DNA of 64,000 nucleotides from Schizochytrium sp. TIO01 (GCA_004764695.1 SMSO01000032.1:3454983-3518982); one strand, 5' to 3'; counted from the first letter of the stretch, positions 21,465 through 31,972 are shown. Notes: generated from the sequence alone by a model not told the origin. Program-made: numbers and translations.

Positions 21465-23186
21465 TGATCCTTCTGTTATCTAGCTCTGCCACGACCTAAG
21501 TTACACCACCTGCGCACTTGTCAAGCTTCACCTGGATGTTATGGCCCCAAAGGCACCTCTGCGCAGCAAGAGAAAAATTCGTTCGGAAGTGATGAGTGGA
21601 GAATAAGAAGTCTTTCCATTTGGATAAATAAATAGATAAATAACATATCCTATGCGGCTTGCTAGTAAATCTCTCTGAGCTCACATGTTGCCGATTACTT
21701 GACCTGACCCAGTGGTAGAAGCGAATATGCTTACACTTTCGCTTCTTGTGGTTATAAATCGAGCAATTTGTGCCTGGCTTTGTAATCTTGGCTGTGGGGC
21801 TTCTAGTGGACATGCCAGGCAGTGAACCTTGGACCCAGTAGAGTAAAACGTCTCTCGACAGGGTAATTGTTATTGCAATAAAGTTTGGACATGTCATAAA
21901 TATCTCCATAGCATCTTGATTATATGACATAGCTTCAAGGCAGTGCGCAGTGGTACGTTATTTGACAAGGAGGAATACTTGATATATACATTCGGAAGAT
22001 AGACGGAAAGCCAATTTAGAGTCTCTGACCCTTGGTTTTCTTCTTTTTGAGCTCCCTATTTGTTCACAGAGTTGCATGTCGACAAATAATAAAAACAGTT
22101 CAGCTAACCGATCCTGCTAGCATCTGCCCCCAATTCTGATATGACAGATTCTTTTTTTATGTTCTTTTGAAATTGACGATCTCTTGTTCATCCTCACTTT
22201 TGCTTCTAACACCAGCTTTGAAGAAAATAGACATCGTGGAATCTATAATATCTGCAAGAACTTCCCTGTCAACCATTTATTTCAAGCCCAATAGGTATTC
22301 TTGCAGTTCCTCACTTCTCTGCTCATATACATGCTGCTGTGGAGCGCATTGTGATCCCCCAGAGATATTTTTGGACTTGAGTTCTACCCGAATAAAACAA
22401 GATTGCCAAGGTTAGCCTCTGTCTGGCGAGAAGTTTGATCTCCAAGAACTCATTTCCTCAGTCCCCTACCAACCGCCAACATACCCAGTAGATACTGTTT
22501 AGCTGTAATCCCCTAGTAGTTCAAAAGTCTAATATTAGTATCTAGCTTACGAACACAATTCTCTCTCTCAATCTCTCTCTCTGTGAGCCTCTACCTCAGT
22601 CCCCTTTTAAGTTGACTATTTCCAAGAGAAATTAAAGAAGGCTCCTTCATTTTGTGGGAAAAATGGAGGACGTCAAAGGGATATTTAACCTCAGTGGGGT
22701 TATGGAGGGCCCCAATTAGAAAGCACTCAAGAGTCTCTCTCTCTTGTAACTGGAGGAAAAGATATCTCCCCCCTCTAAAAACTCGCAGTGGAACAGAGAG
22801 GGCGCTCTTCTGACGAAGTATGAGAGGGGACTCTTCAGCCTTCTCTCTACCAGCACTGTTAGTAGAATCTCCTATTCCCCTCTCTACCGCGTTCACAGCA
22901 CAGTTTTGGTAGTGCTCTCTTAATAGTTACTCTAGTAGTGCTCCCATTCGCCAGTTCTACGACCCATTAGGGGTGTCCTACTGCGACACCATGTAGCCTA
23001 TTCCTTGGTTAGGCACTCCTAATGCTCTTTTTCCCTCTTCTTCTGTGACTATATTTTATAAAACTTGTTTTCTATACTTTTTATATTTTTTATTCTAATT
23101 AAAATATTTTAAAATAAAAAATGTCATATATACTATATGATAACAATAACAATAAATCAAGACAGGTACCTCCTAAGAAGAGGCAG

Positions 23187-23234
23187 CAAATAAACAAACA
23201 AACAAACAAACAAACAAACAAACAAACAAACAAG
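23187..23234. repeat. (ACAA)n microsatellite
   Basis: About eleven tetranucleotide units of the AAAC class. A second AAAC-class array lies at 24089-24121. Confidence 0.85.
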
Positions 23235-23370
23235 CAGGTATCTCTGGGCATTCAAGATTGCCTACCGACGGACGATGCTCAAAACGCAAGACACGACCAG
23301 GACATGCCATATTTGGCCTTCGACCTTGCACTTACCAACCGCAATCAATGCCTTGCTGCCAATCCCACGG

Positions 23371-23440
23371 TCATTCATTCATTCATTCATTCATTCATTC
23401 ATTCTTTCATTCTTTCATTCTTTCATTCATTCTTCATTCT
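23371..23440. repeat. (ATTC)n microsatellite with TTTC variants
   Basis: An uninterrupted ATTC array changes to ATTCTTTC units towards its right end, consistent with slippage and point mutation. Confidence 0.85.
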
Positions 23441-23749
23441 AGGCAATGACGATTTTTTACAGCTTTTCACTTAATAAAAATTCGTTTTGAGCGTGTCTGT
23501 CAATAATACAAGAAACCCGCCGCACCCTAGGTATTTTAGTACTGGTTCGCGCCGGGTCCCGTTCGCTCACGAATTGACGAAGCAAGGTTTTCTTTGGTTT
23601 ACATCGTCAATCGTACATAGCAAACAAAAGCCGCGGATTCCGTCCCGTCTGCAGCGGACTCGAGCTGCTGCAGGCAGAAAGAAGAGGCCTGGCAGACCAC
23701 GACCCGGAGGACCCTCTGGCAGACCACGATTCGGCGGCCGGGCGCTGCA

Positions 23750-23750
<1 letters not shown>

Positions 23751-23780
<30 letters not shown>
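23751..23780. repeat. (CTG)n microsatellite
   Basis: Ten CTG units. In the plus frame they would encode poly-Leu and in the minus frame poly-Ala, but no supported gene covers them. Confidence 0.85.
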
Positions 23781-23783
<3 letters not shown>

Positions 23784-23921
23784 GTGCTCCGTTTCCTGGT
23801 TTCTTCGTTGTTGCTTTGGCTGATCGACTGTTTGTTTTAGTTTCGATTTGCCTGCTGATCAAACAAATTTGAGTGACTGATTGGCAAAAGCAAAAGCAAA
23901 AGCAGAATAGATTCGAGGAGA

Positions 23922-24035
23922 ATGTACGGCCAGCTCCTGCGGCACTCAGGCAAGCGCAAGAAGGAGGCGCAGCTCCTCCCGCGCGAGCTCGACCGCTACC
24001 CGCGGTCAGTGAGAGCTGACTTCAGGGCCTGTGAG
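23922..24035 (+). other. Possible upstream exon of the SAP30/PHD gene
   Basis: An ATG at 23922 opens a GC-rich, Arg/Lys-rich frame of 38 codons that runs exactly to a consensus splice donor (GAG|GTAAGT, GT at 24036). Spliced in phase to an AG at 24719 it would replace the first 12 residues of the next gene. The candidate acceptor has no polypyrimidine tract, and the unspliced start gives a better SAP30-like N-terminus, so this exon could belong to a 5' UTR, to another transcript, or be chance. Confidence 0.25.
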
Positions 24036-24088
24036 GTAAGTACGAGGCTCGCGAGCCCGCGCACCCTCGCCGGCGATTCCGCAGGCAG

Positions 24089-24121
24089 GGAAACAAACAA
24101 ACAAACAAACAAGCAAACAAA
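24089..24121. repeat. AAAC-class microsatellite
   Basis: AAAC units with one AAGC interruption, within the possible intron or 5' leader of the SAP30/PHD gene. Confidence 0.8.
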
Positions 24122-24683
24122 CAGTATATATGCTACTACAACAAGAAGAGGCTCAAACAACAACAAGGTCACAGCGAACAAGAGGAATACAAATCCGGCA
24201 GATGCACGTTTGACATCTCGGAGCGCAAGAGAGAATGCGCTGCTCGTGTGCGAGCACTTCGACGCCTAAGTGTGCGCAAGGGACGAACTCACAGGTGCAC
24301 CGGTTGGTTTTGTTGTTGTTGGTGCTCCTGGTTCTTGTTACTTGACCTTGTTGGCTGAGCGTGCTGTTTTACTTGATCTGCGTTGTGAAATGCTTCGGAG
24401 TGGAGCCATGCGAGAACGAGCTGTAGAAGCAAAAACGAGACCAATTCTTTCTGGGCATTTCTTTCATGTTGTTTGTTTGTTGGTGGGTTAGTTTATCTGC
24501 TGTGGTGCTAGTCAATATGGAAGGAGTATGAATGAGTATAGAGAAATCGAGAAACAACTAACGGAGCATGTCATGCGATGTCATGGTTTAAATCGGCCTT
24601 GCGCGATGTCTTAATCGTGAATCCTGTTGGATTTAACGATTATCTTCATCCAATTTTGCATCACAAATGCGATATGGTGATTG

Positions 24684-25874
24684 ATGATCTGTGCACGAAT
24701 GGAATTGCTGGGAACAAAGCCTGCCTCTCTCCGCAAATATGCCAAGAAGTATGGCATTGAAGTGCATGAAGGCTCAACCGCGACACAGCTTGCAAGCCTC
24801 GTAGGTAGACACTACGCCCGGCACTTGGACGTGACGGAAGATGAAGTTATCTCACGCTTTGTCAAATTCACGCACAATTACCAAGAGGAAATGCAGCAGA
24901 AGCGAGTCCGCCGCGAGAAAGAGTCTCGTCGGCGTGTTGCAAGGTCCACATTTGGTAGTCGCCAGTATGATAGCGACACAGATTCCAACGAGCAACCTAA
25001 GTTGTACTGTATCTGCAACCGGCCATCCTTCGGCGAAATGGTCGGCTGTGATGATGACGATTGCAAGATCGAATGGTTCCACGTTGGATGCGTGGATGTA
25101 AGCCCTGATGCACTCAGCACAGGTGCAAAGTGGTACTGTCCTACTTGTCGCGCCAAGCGCGCCGATGAACGGGCAACAGATTCCGCGAGAACGCGGGCGA
25201 AGCGTAAGTTTACAACCTCGACCCAAGAACCTGATGACGTGAGCTTCACTGATCCTCGCAACCTCCGACGAAGTGCGACTGGCAGTAGCTCTGCTAGCAA
25301 GCCGGCTGGAAGTTCGAGAAAGAGAACTGCCAGCAACAGCAGTGCGGGCAGTAGCAATAAGAAAGTCGGCAATTTTAGCAATATTGTTGCAACATCTAGC
25401 AATAAGAAACCCAACAACAACAGCAACAACAACAGTAAAAAACGGCATCATCATGTAAAAAACTTGGAGGCTAACATGATTCACCACATTGAAGAACGCA
25501 AGGAACTTGAGGTAGAGCCCGTAAATCCCTCCCTTCGACCTGGTTCCGCCTCGTCATCGACCTCAGGGTCCACCTCGGCGATTCAAGACGGTGATACAAT
25601 CTCACCTACCGGTAGCACCAAGGGCGGGGTCACATACGCAGCCATGATTGGTTATGCGTTAGAAGGGCTGGACAGTCAAACAGGAACATTTAGGGAAATT
25701 TGCGATCGCATTGAGGAGCGTTTTGCAGATAACCTCAACTGGAAACCCGAGTCAGAGAACCGAAGGACTCCAGTGTGGAAGTCCTCTGTTCGCAAGATTC
25801 TTATCTCACACAATCGCTTTCGGCGACTTGAACCTGCTGATCCTGGTCAGACGCACCTTTTTGCCTTCAGATAA
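24684..25874 (+). CDS. SAP30-like / ING-type PHD / forkhead-like chromatin protein
   Basis: The frame is open from a stop at 24678; the first ATG is 24684, giving 396 aa. Three modules are visible. Residues 6-68 (ELLGTKPASLRKYAKKYGI ... QLASLVGRHY ... EDEVISRFVKF) follow the Sin3-binding domain of SAP30 closely. Residues 107-157 are a C4HC3 PHD finger (C109, C111, C122, C127, H133, C136, C152, C155) with the ING-type signature YCICNRPSFGEMVGCD...IEWFHVGCV, which reads H3K4me3 in ING proteins. A Ser/Asn/Lys linker with coded Asn repeats follows. Residues 316-385 (TYAAMIGYAL ... VWKSSVRKILISHNRF) resemble a forkhead winged helix. SAP30 and ING proteins are separate subunits of Sin3/HDAC complexes, so this looks like a natural fusion. 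Likely nuclear; a targeting subunit of a Sin3-type deacetylase complex is inference. A possible 5' exon is listed separately. Confidence 0.85.
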   Translation: MICARMELLGTKPASLRKYAKKYGIEVHEGSTATQLASLVGRHYARHLDVTEDEVISRFVKFTHNYQEEMQQKRVRREKESRRRVARSTFGSRQYDSDTDSNEQPKLYCICNRPSFGEMVGCDDDDCKIEWFHVGCVDVSPDALSTGAKWYCPTCRAKRADERATDSARTRAKRKFTTSTQEPDDVSFTDPRNLRRSATGSSSASKPAGSSRKRTASNSSAGSSNKKVGNFSNIVATSSNKKPNNNSNNNSKKRHHHVKNLEANMIHHIEERKELEVEPVNPSLRPGSASSSTSGSTSAIQDGDTISPTGSTKGGVTYAAMIGYALEGLDSQTGTFREICDRIEERFADNLNWKPESENRRTPVWKSSVRKILISHNRFRRLEPADPGQTHLFAFR

Positions 25875-27336
25875 TAGACACTGCGTTGTCGGTTGGACAC
25901 GAGTTTATGAGGATCTGTGCGCATTGTTTATTTTCATTCTCCCACTTCCTCTTTGCCTATGCGTGGTAGCGCCTCGGTTCTATCTTCTGGCAAATAGACA
26001 ATGTTTTCTCACTCGTGTCCATTCGCTTGCTTCTCCCCGTATGTTTTTGGCGACAGTCTAACACCCCTTGCAAATTGTTTCGCACACCTCCTTCCTATGG
26101 CATGAATCGCTTCATCTTCCTATTTTCTTTCTACACTATCATCACATGCTTCCTCAACTTTGTTTGCAAAAGATAAAAGCTTGAGGTACACCCAGGTGTT
26201 TCGATAGTGCCAAAGGATAGGGTTCGCTCGCCGTTTCTGTTATCTTCGATTTTGTATAGGCCATCAGAGGAGCAACATTTGCAAGGCTACGACCACTGCT
26301 ATGGCAAACGGGCTTAAGTAGGCTGCAGCTAAAACAGCTATACCACACCATTATGCAATGTTATATTAGTCGCATGAGGTGCCTTATCTGACTTTTCGCT
26401 AGCTAGCCAATGAATTTCAAGTTCGTTGATTGTATCATTATTTGGCATGGCGAACTTCCATGTCATTGATGTATAGGATCAACAGGCATACCTTCAAGAT
26501 ACCAGTTACTTACCTGATATGGTTCGTAGTTAGGATGCCTCAAGACTTGTGTGATAGAAACTTCGCTCCAGTTTGTGTTTCCTTTTTTTTTCCGTTCTGT
26601 CCCTTATCGCCCCACCCTTTGTCTGTCATTTGTCATATCTCTCTTCCTGCCCATGCCCATGCCCGTTTGCTCTTCGGACACTTACCACATTCATTCTTTG
26701 TTTACCTTTACAGCTACAACTAAGTCTTCTCCATTTTCTCCACTTCGAATGTGAAGAGAGTGCGCACAGTTATGACACCAATAGATAAATTGCAACACTA
26801 ACAGCTTATCACAACCATGTGCATCCCGATTGTAACCTTTTGTTGTTGCGGCTGTTACTGTTGATATCGATTTGTCTTACATATATCGATCTCCCCCTTC
26901 TTAAAACTGCTTAACTGCTACTTTGCGCTGCTGCTTCTTACTTCCGCATGCATCGATCCGAGCCGCATCATTACACATACGCCCAGACGAACGGAACACT
27001 AGTACTTTTCAAGATAATCTTATATCCAGCAATAAATCTCTCCTCTTGTTACCTGTTTTGTTTCTAAAGGAAACAGTAATTTTAAAACACGTGTCCAAAC
27101 CAAATCTAACCCCTCTCCTCCTAGAACAGCATTTTTGCCTAATTCTGATTGCTTGTATTTCCGTTTCTACGGGAAGTAAAGTTTTTCCAATGCGCGAATG
27201 TCAAAGTAGTCGAAAAAGAATTACTGTACCTTTGAAAATGCTCGAACTTAAACAACCTCCAAAAGAGACTATTCCATGTAGATGATGCATTATAATTATT
27301 TAGGTCTTTGTTGAGAAGTAGAGGAAAGGTTAAAAA

Positions 27337-27747
27337 ATGGCACAGTCAAGAAACCACCGAACACTACAAGTGAAGCAAACCTACAATACAAGCCAACAAC
27401 AGCAAATTACTTCAACCAGAAGTTTGACATCTCGTACCCTTCGGGTGCTTCCAGGGGTAATCGCATATACGCAAGCGACGACGTTGAGCGCAACTATGGT
27501 TGCGGTTTGTTCCGGCGGTCGCGAGCAACGCAGCATTGACCGTACCATTATCAACGCCAGAGTATCCTCCGCCAAGCAAAAAGATACATTCAAATGCTAG
27601 ATTGGTGACCCCCAGCGTGCCTATCCAGATGCTGTCTGCAAAGACATCGGTACAGCGGTCAACTTCAACAGTCTGGGCTTCCGCGCCCTACTCAACGTCC
27701 GAGAGTCGCCACAAGCTTGGAGAGATTGGCTCTGTGAAAACTACTGA
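27337..27747 (+). pseudogene. Possible decayed gene with one in-frame stop
   Basis: One frame runs from an ATG at 27337 through 87 codons, meets a TAG at 27598, and stays open for another 48 codons to a TGA at 27745. The part after the TAG (IGDPQRAYPDAVCKDIG ... SPQAWRDWLCENY) has a balanced, protein-like composition. I do not recognise the family. It could be a nonsense-mutated gene fragment or chance. Confidence 0.25.
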
Positions 27748-29307
27748 CTTATCATTTTGCCTAAATTCGAACCCTCAACAAGTTAAGGGATAGAATAATG
27801 TGTCGCTCGTTAGCTTCTGCCAAGCGCTCATTCACAAATCCGAGCATTCATCGTGCCAGTAGTGTAAACTGGTTATTTGCTGAGATGATTGCACTTCAAA
27901 ACATGCAATAAATGTGGTACCATCCACGACAAACTCGGAACATCGTGGGTTGTCAAATGCCCACAACAAATGCAAACACGTAGTTGATCGTGATATCCAC
28001 GCCGACACAGGTGTCCTTTTGCGCCACCTATCCATTCAAGGACATGATTTAAGAACTGTCTTTGAGTCGCAGGTTAGCTTTTAACCCACGATTGGGCTTC
28101 GTCACTAAGGGAAATGCAAGTTTTACAAATTTTATAGGTTCATCTCTAAGTGTACATTTATGATTACTATAAATTCTTAGACTGAAAAATAAAAATAAAA
28201 GAATAAAAAGAGATTTCTTAAGGTTTATAAGTCGTAAAGAAAGAGAACTCTCCGAATGAAATAGGAGGCTGCTACTTGAGATACGTGGCTCTGTAGCAGG
28301 GTGTATATAGGCGAGTCTCAGACTTTTAATCAAATAAGAAGAATATTTCAAACTAAGCCTACATCGGTTTCTTTTCAAATGTTTCATGAAAGTACTACGG
28401 GATTTCTATTTTGTAATCCTCAGGAGCAAATATGCCCAAGTTTGCGACGTCTAGTTCATAAATTTCGGAAATTTCAAAAGCAGCCATCAAAAGAAAACTT
28501 TAACTTATCAGCTAACTTTAGGATTTTCACAAGTTCGTTCCTTCTTATGCAAAAGTGCACTTCAAAGTATTTTCAACTAAATGCTACGCTTAATTATCGT
28601 TAACCAATGCAACCATATTATAACAATCCAGTATCACATACAGCTAGAATACTTTTTTCTCACCTGGCAACGTGCTCTAAGTCATTTATAATACAGTCTC
28701 TTTGATCTAACAACAGTTCTGCGTTGACTTTCAGGGGCGTGGATGGGGTTGTTTGTGGTTTCAACCCCCATTTGTTGCTTCATGCATCCAAAGAAGATAA
28801 AATTCAACTCTGAATTGACCGCTGAGCTTGTATGGCCATGTAGCATCCATTTTTCTCATGGATTGACCTGTGGGGATGCTATTCTGGCTTATTGAGAAGT
28901 CGACTAGTTTTTGCCTCATGTGTAAAAGCATGCATTCCGAGACGACGATAAATTAAATTATTTGAAAAATCACTAGAATAGAATTTAAAAAAAGTCTACT
29001 TGCATCGTGAACTAGTAAGATTATTTATCTTGAGAACTGAAGGACTCAATGTGCCTGAGGTGAGGTACAGATTCTCGACATCGCGGATTTGTTCTTCAAA
29101 CTTGTGGCAAAGCAATTTTCGAAGATCCACGGGATTATGCCTTATTAAGATTAAGATCGAATAACTCCTCGCCATTTGGATACTGGTATTTTCAATCAAC
29201 CAATACTCGAGGACGAATATAAACAACGATGGATGAGTCGGTCTGGACATCGATGCAATATACAGCTACTTTATTCAAACGAAGACGATACATTTTTGTT
29301 CTTTGCG

Positions 29308-29475
29308 TCAGTATATACCGTTTAGCCTTAACTTCACACATGATGTACAATATTGGCGGCGCTTCACAAATTTGGCTAGCTTCTCACCGATGAGCAGTCT
29401 CGGAGGATATCGACTAGGCTCTTCGATATGTGGTACCTCTTTGGATAAGTCACTTCGACGATAAAAGAGCTTGAA
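29308..29475 (-). mobile_element. Possible PiggyBac-type transposase C-terminal relic
   Basis: On the minus strand 29475-29308 reads FKLFYRRSDLSKEV, then PPRLLIGEKLAKFVKRRQYC-TSC-VKLRLNG, then a stop; after it come RKEQKC residues in the same frame. A basic KRRxxCxxC segment close to the C-terminus is typical of the Cys-rich tail of PiggyBac-like transposases (DDE_Tnp_1_7 class). Only this tail-like piece is visible and no terminal repeats were found, so the call is tentative. Confidence 0.2.
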
Positions 29476-29717
29476 CGCACGCCTATTTTGCCGATATTGT
29501 CTTTAGTATATGTCTCAGAGTTCTCAATTCTCCGTTGCTAATTTGCCCACACTTCGCCCCCCACGGTTCGCAGCTCTTTACAGTTCAGATCAGTAAGAGT
29601 TTATGCCATTCTGAACCTCCACTTTAACATTGCAGGAACAATTTTTTACAAGGTTACTTATCCTCTTAGTAATAAATGTAAACATTCTTAGAATATATAT
29701 ATTAGAGACAGCATTTG

Positions 29718-30722
29718 TTAAGCAGACGTAGATGCCACTTGGAAGCTTGACGCCTCAGTCTCTTTCCACATGAGCCATATCATCACGCTAGGAACCTTCG
29801 CATCGCTGTTAATATGTTCTGGGATAAATCGCTCTTGACAAATGCTTGAGAAACCTTGGCGTTGATAAAAGTTCACGGCATTTGAATCAAACACAACAGC
29901 CAAAACAGGTAGCATTTTAGAGTCAGCCTCTTCAACAATTTTAGCAATCATGGCAGTACCCAGACCCACACCACGAGCTTCCAAACACACAAAGAAATGG
30001 TCAATACAGACGTAGTCCATCTTAGGAGCGCATGATTTCTTGAGATTGTGCAACCACTGCTCAAAGTTGTAGTTTCGAAAGAATCCTGCAAGTCCGAGTC
30101 GTGCAAAGTAAGATATACCCCCAGCCTCGACCACATCAAGAACCCCTGGTTGGGGGTCCCGTGTATCATAGATCGAAGCCAAGCAGGTTGCTCGTGGCAC
30201 GTGCGACGTAGATCGGTCCTCGAAGTCCACAAAGCAGCGAGATCTATGATATACCTCATTTAATCTCAAATGTACTTGGAAGAGGTCTTCGAGCATTTGT
30301 TTGCGCCACGCGTCAGCGCCACCAAAGAGATATGTATAAAGTGAGCTATCCACTGCAAGTCGAGCGAAAGCTTTAGCTAAATCCGTGCGAATTGGAGGGG
30401 GGACTGCTTTTTGCACTTCACGTTCGCCATATGCGCCGCCAAGACCCGTCTCACGGCCCACCAACAGGTCAGCGAGCTTCAGTTGATCTTCCCAGGTGCG
30501 ACGCGCCCTCCGAAGCAGAAACCATACTACCAAGATACAGGTGGCAAGGCCAAGCCCTTGCTTTGCCCGTGTCATCCTCTCGCAAGCACAGATTAATGTC
30601 TCGTCTGGACTTAACTTGAGTATGGTGATGCCATCCCAATCCCGTTGTTTTACTTTGATGCTCAATCTTTCAAGTTCGACATCGATTACCAAAAGAGCCC
30701 AGAGTCGGACGTTGGGTGTATC
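29718..30722 (-). CDS. GNAT-family N-acetyltransferase, membrane-anchored; 5' end uncertain
   Basis: The first ATG in this frame is at 30575, giving 285 aa that begin with a signal-anchor-like segment (LGLATCILVVWFLLRRARR). The frame is open further upstream to 30722, exactly at a good splice acceptor (tttctag|G) preceded by an in-frame TAG. The extra 49 codons (VRLWALLVIDVELERLS ...) look coding, so a small 5' exon upstream is likely; I could not place it. The C-terminal part is a GNAT fold: the acetyl-CoA pyrophosphate loop is ARGVGLGTAMI (R/QxxGxG/A type), followed by the beta strand LPVLAVVF and the SNAVNFYQRQGF motif. It should transfer acetyl from acetyl-CoA to an amine; the substrate is unknown. 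A mid-length algal/fungal-type GNAT with an N-terminal membrane anchor is the best description. Confidence 0.8.
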   Translation of the reverse strand, partial: DTPNVRLWALLVIDVELERLSIKVKQRDWDGITILKLSPDETLICACERMTRAKQGLGLATCILVVWFLLRRARRTWEDQLKLADLLVGRETGLGGAYGEREVQKAVPPPIRTDLAKAFARLAVDSSLYTYLFGGADAWRKQMLEDLFQVHLRLNEVYHRSRCFVDFEDRSTSHVPRATCLASIYDTRDPQPGVLDVVEAGGISYFARLGLAGFFRNYNFEQWLHNLKKSCAPKMDYVCIDHFFVCLEARGVGLGTAMIAKIVEEADSKMLPVLAVVFDSNAVNFYQRQGFSSICQERFIPEHINSDAKVPSVMIWLMWKETEASSFQVASTSA

Positions 30723-31363
30723 CTAGAAACCATGTATATATCCGGCATTACGAATAAAATATAAATATATGCAGTACCTAACTTCAATTCCTCCCTAATG
30801 GTTTATTATACCCCCTAATTTGCTCCAAAGAAGGGGGGTATGGAAGAATTAAACAAGAGTTCGGCACAACTACTATATTTAGTTAGACTGTATCGGTACA
30901 ATTAAATGCTGAGTGAGACGTCTGCAGAGAACCCCATGAAAACAAGGCCAATTCTGCACCGCTACTAGGGTTCGTGTGGAAGCTCGCTTTGCCCGGAAGT
31001 AAAGAGTTTGGTCGTATGTCTATACCAAAGCAAGATTTGGAGACTTATCGAGGTAGTATATCTTGACAGAGCTCTCAGTAGCTGTCTGCAAAGCCCTAGC
31101 GAAGGTATTTCTTTATCTCTGAACGTAAAAAAACACTGGATCGCGAGCGCTGCACGTGCACAGGCTGTGTGACCTTCGTGAACAGCTACAGTACAAGAGG
31201 TTTGTTGCACCTGCCTGGGTGCATCAAAGATAGAAGCAAGAGCAAGTACATTCTAAAGACCAAGGCGGAAAGAGGCATATCATACACAGGCGAAACAGTT
31301 GGAGCACCAAATTAATTTCTGTATAGACTCGTCAGTGTACAGACAACTCAAGACAACATCATC
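30723..31363. other. Divergent spacer between GNAT and PT-rich genes
   Basis: It contains the probable 5' exon/promoter of the GNAT gene and the promoter of the plus-strand membrane protein. An 8-bp inverted repeat (ATACCCCC at 30808-30815, GGGGGTAT at 30834-30841) could form a hairpin with an 18-nt loop. A GT splice donor-like TAG|GTACTG on the minus strand near 30777 may pair with the acceptor at 30723. Confidence 0.4.
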
Positions 31364-31972
31364 ATGAGATCAGCCTATGTACAACACGCTAGTATCCAGG
31401 AGAACTTAGGTTTGACGCAAAGGCCTCGACGACGCTTTACGACGAAAGGTACAGCACTTATGGCAATCTCTGTTGGCATATCTGAACGCAAAATCACACA
31501 ACGTTCAGTATTCTGGTTGACATTATTTATATATGCACTTTTGTGGGCTATTGTCATTGCCCTCTCGGCAAGTTTCTTTGGTGTGAGCCAAAAAGTCCCA
31601 ATTAGTCCGACAGATGCACTTACTGATGCATCTGGTGCCCTGTGTGGCTACCTTGGTCAAGATTGCGATTATATCGTGACGGTCAAACCAACTCCATCAC
31701 CAACCCCATTTCCAATAACACCAACAGAATCTAAATCCCCAACATCTTCAAAGCCAACGCGATCCCCAACAACTCAACAACCGACTACTATACCCACAAA
31801 TGCTCCGACGCTCGCACCATCAAACCATCCGACGCTCGCGCCAACATTCTCCCCGTCTATCGCTTCTACGTTGAACCCTACTACCCAACCCACTTCTTCG
31901 CCTTCGTCGAGCCCAGCTCAAACTATGACTTTGTCTCCTACGAAAGCTCCCAACCCGAGTCCTTCTAGCTAG
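31364..31972 (+). CDS. Type II membrane protein with Pro/Thr/Ser-rich mucin-like ectodomain
   Basis: A 202-codon single-exon frame. The first 45 residues are basic and polar, followed by one transmembrane helix at about 48-73 (VFWLTLFIYALLWAIVIALSA). The positive-inside rule places the N-terminus in the cytosol. Outside there is a short segment with two cysteines (CGYLGQDC) and then about 95 residues made almost entirely of Pro, Thr and Ser in PTxxPT/PTxAPS-like units, a pattern widespread in diatom and other heterokont surface proteins and probably heavily O-glycosylated. No enzyme domain is present. A cell-surface or wall/scale linker role is inference. Confidence 0.75.
   Translation: MRSAYVQHASIQENLGLTQRPRRRFTTKGTALMAISVGISERKITQRSVFWLTLFIYALLWAIVIALSASFFGVSQKVPISPTDALTDASGALCGYLGQDCDYIVTVKPTPSPTPFPITPTESKSPTSSKPTRSPTTQQPTTIPTNAPTLAPSNHPTLAPTFSPSIASTLNPTTQPTSSPSSSPAQTMTLSPTKAPNPSPSS

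Larger units (their letters stand above)
20864..23921. other. Intergenic region rich in simple repeats
   Basis: No intact gene is visible. It contains a possible RING-finger remnant (21162-21464, minus), a pyrimidine-rich CTCTCT block near 22560-22590 and 22733-22745, an ACAA array, an ATTC array and a CTG array (listed separately). Confidence 0.45.
25875..29717. other. Intergenic region with decayed coding fragments
   Basis: No intact gene is visible. Fragments that look once-coding lie at 27337-27747 (+) and 29308-29475 (-). A short inverted repeat GGGGTTG/CAACCCC lies at 28745-28751 and 28762-28768. Confidence 0.45.

Noticed and set aside
23487-23840. 117-codon frame with GRKKRPGRPRP-like AT-hook text and poly-Leu
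   Set aside because: The poly-Leu is the CTG microsatellite, the Arg/Pro part comes from a local GC-rich repeat, and no start context or homologue is evident.
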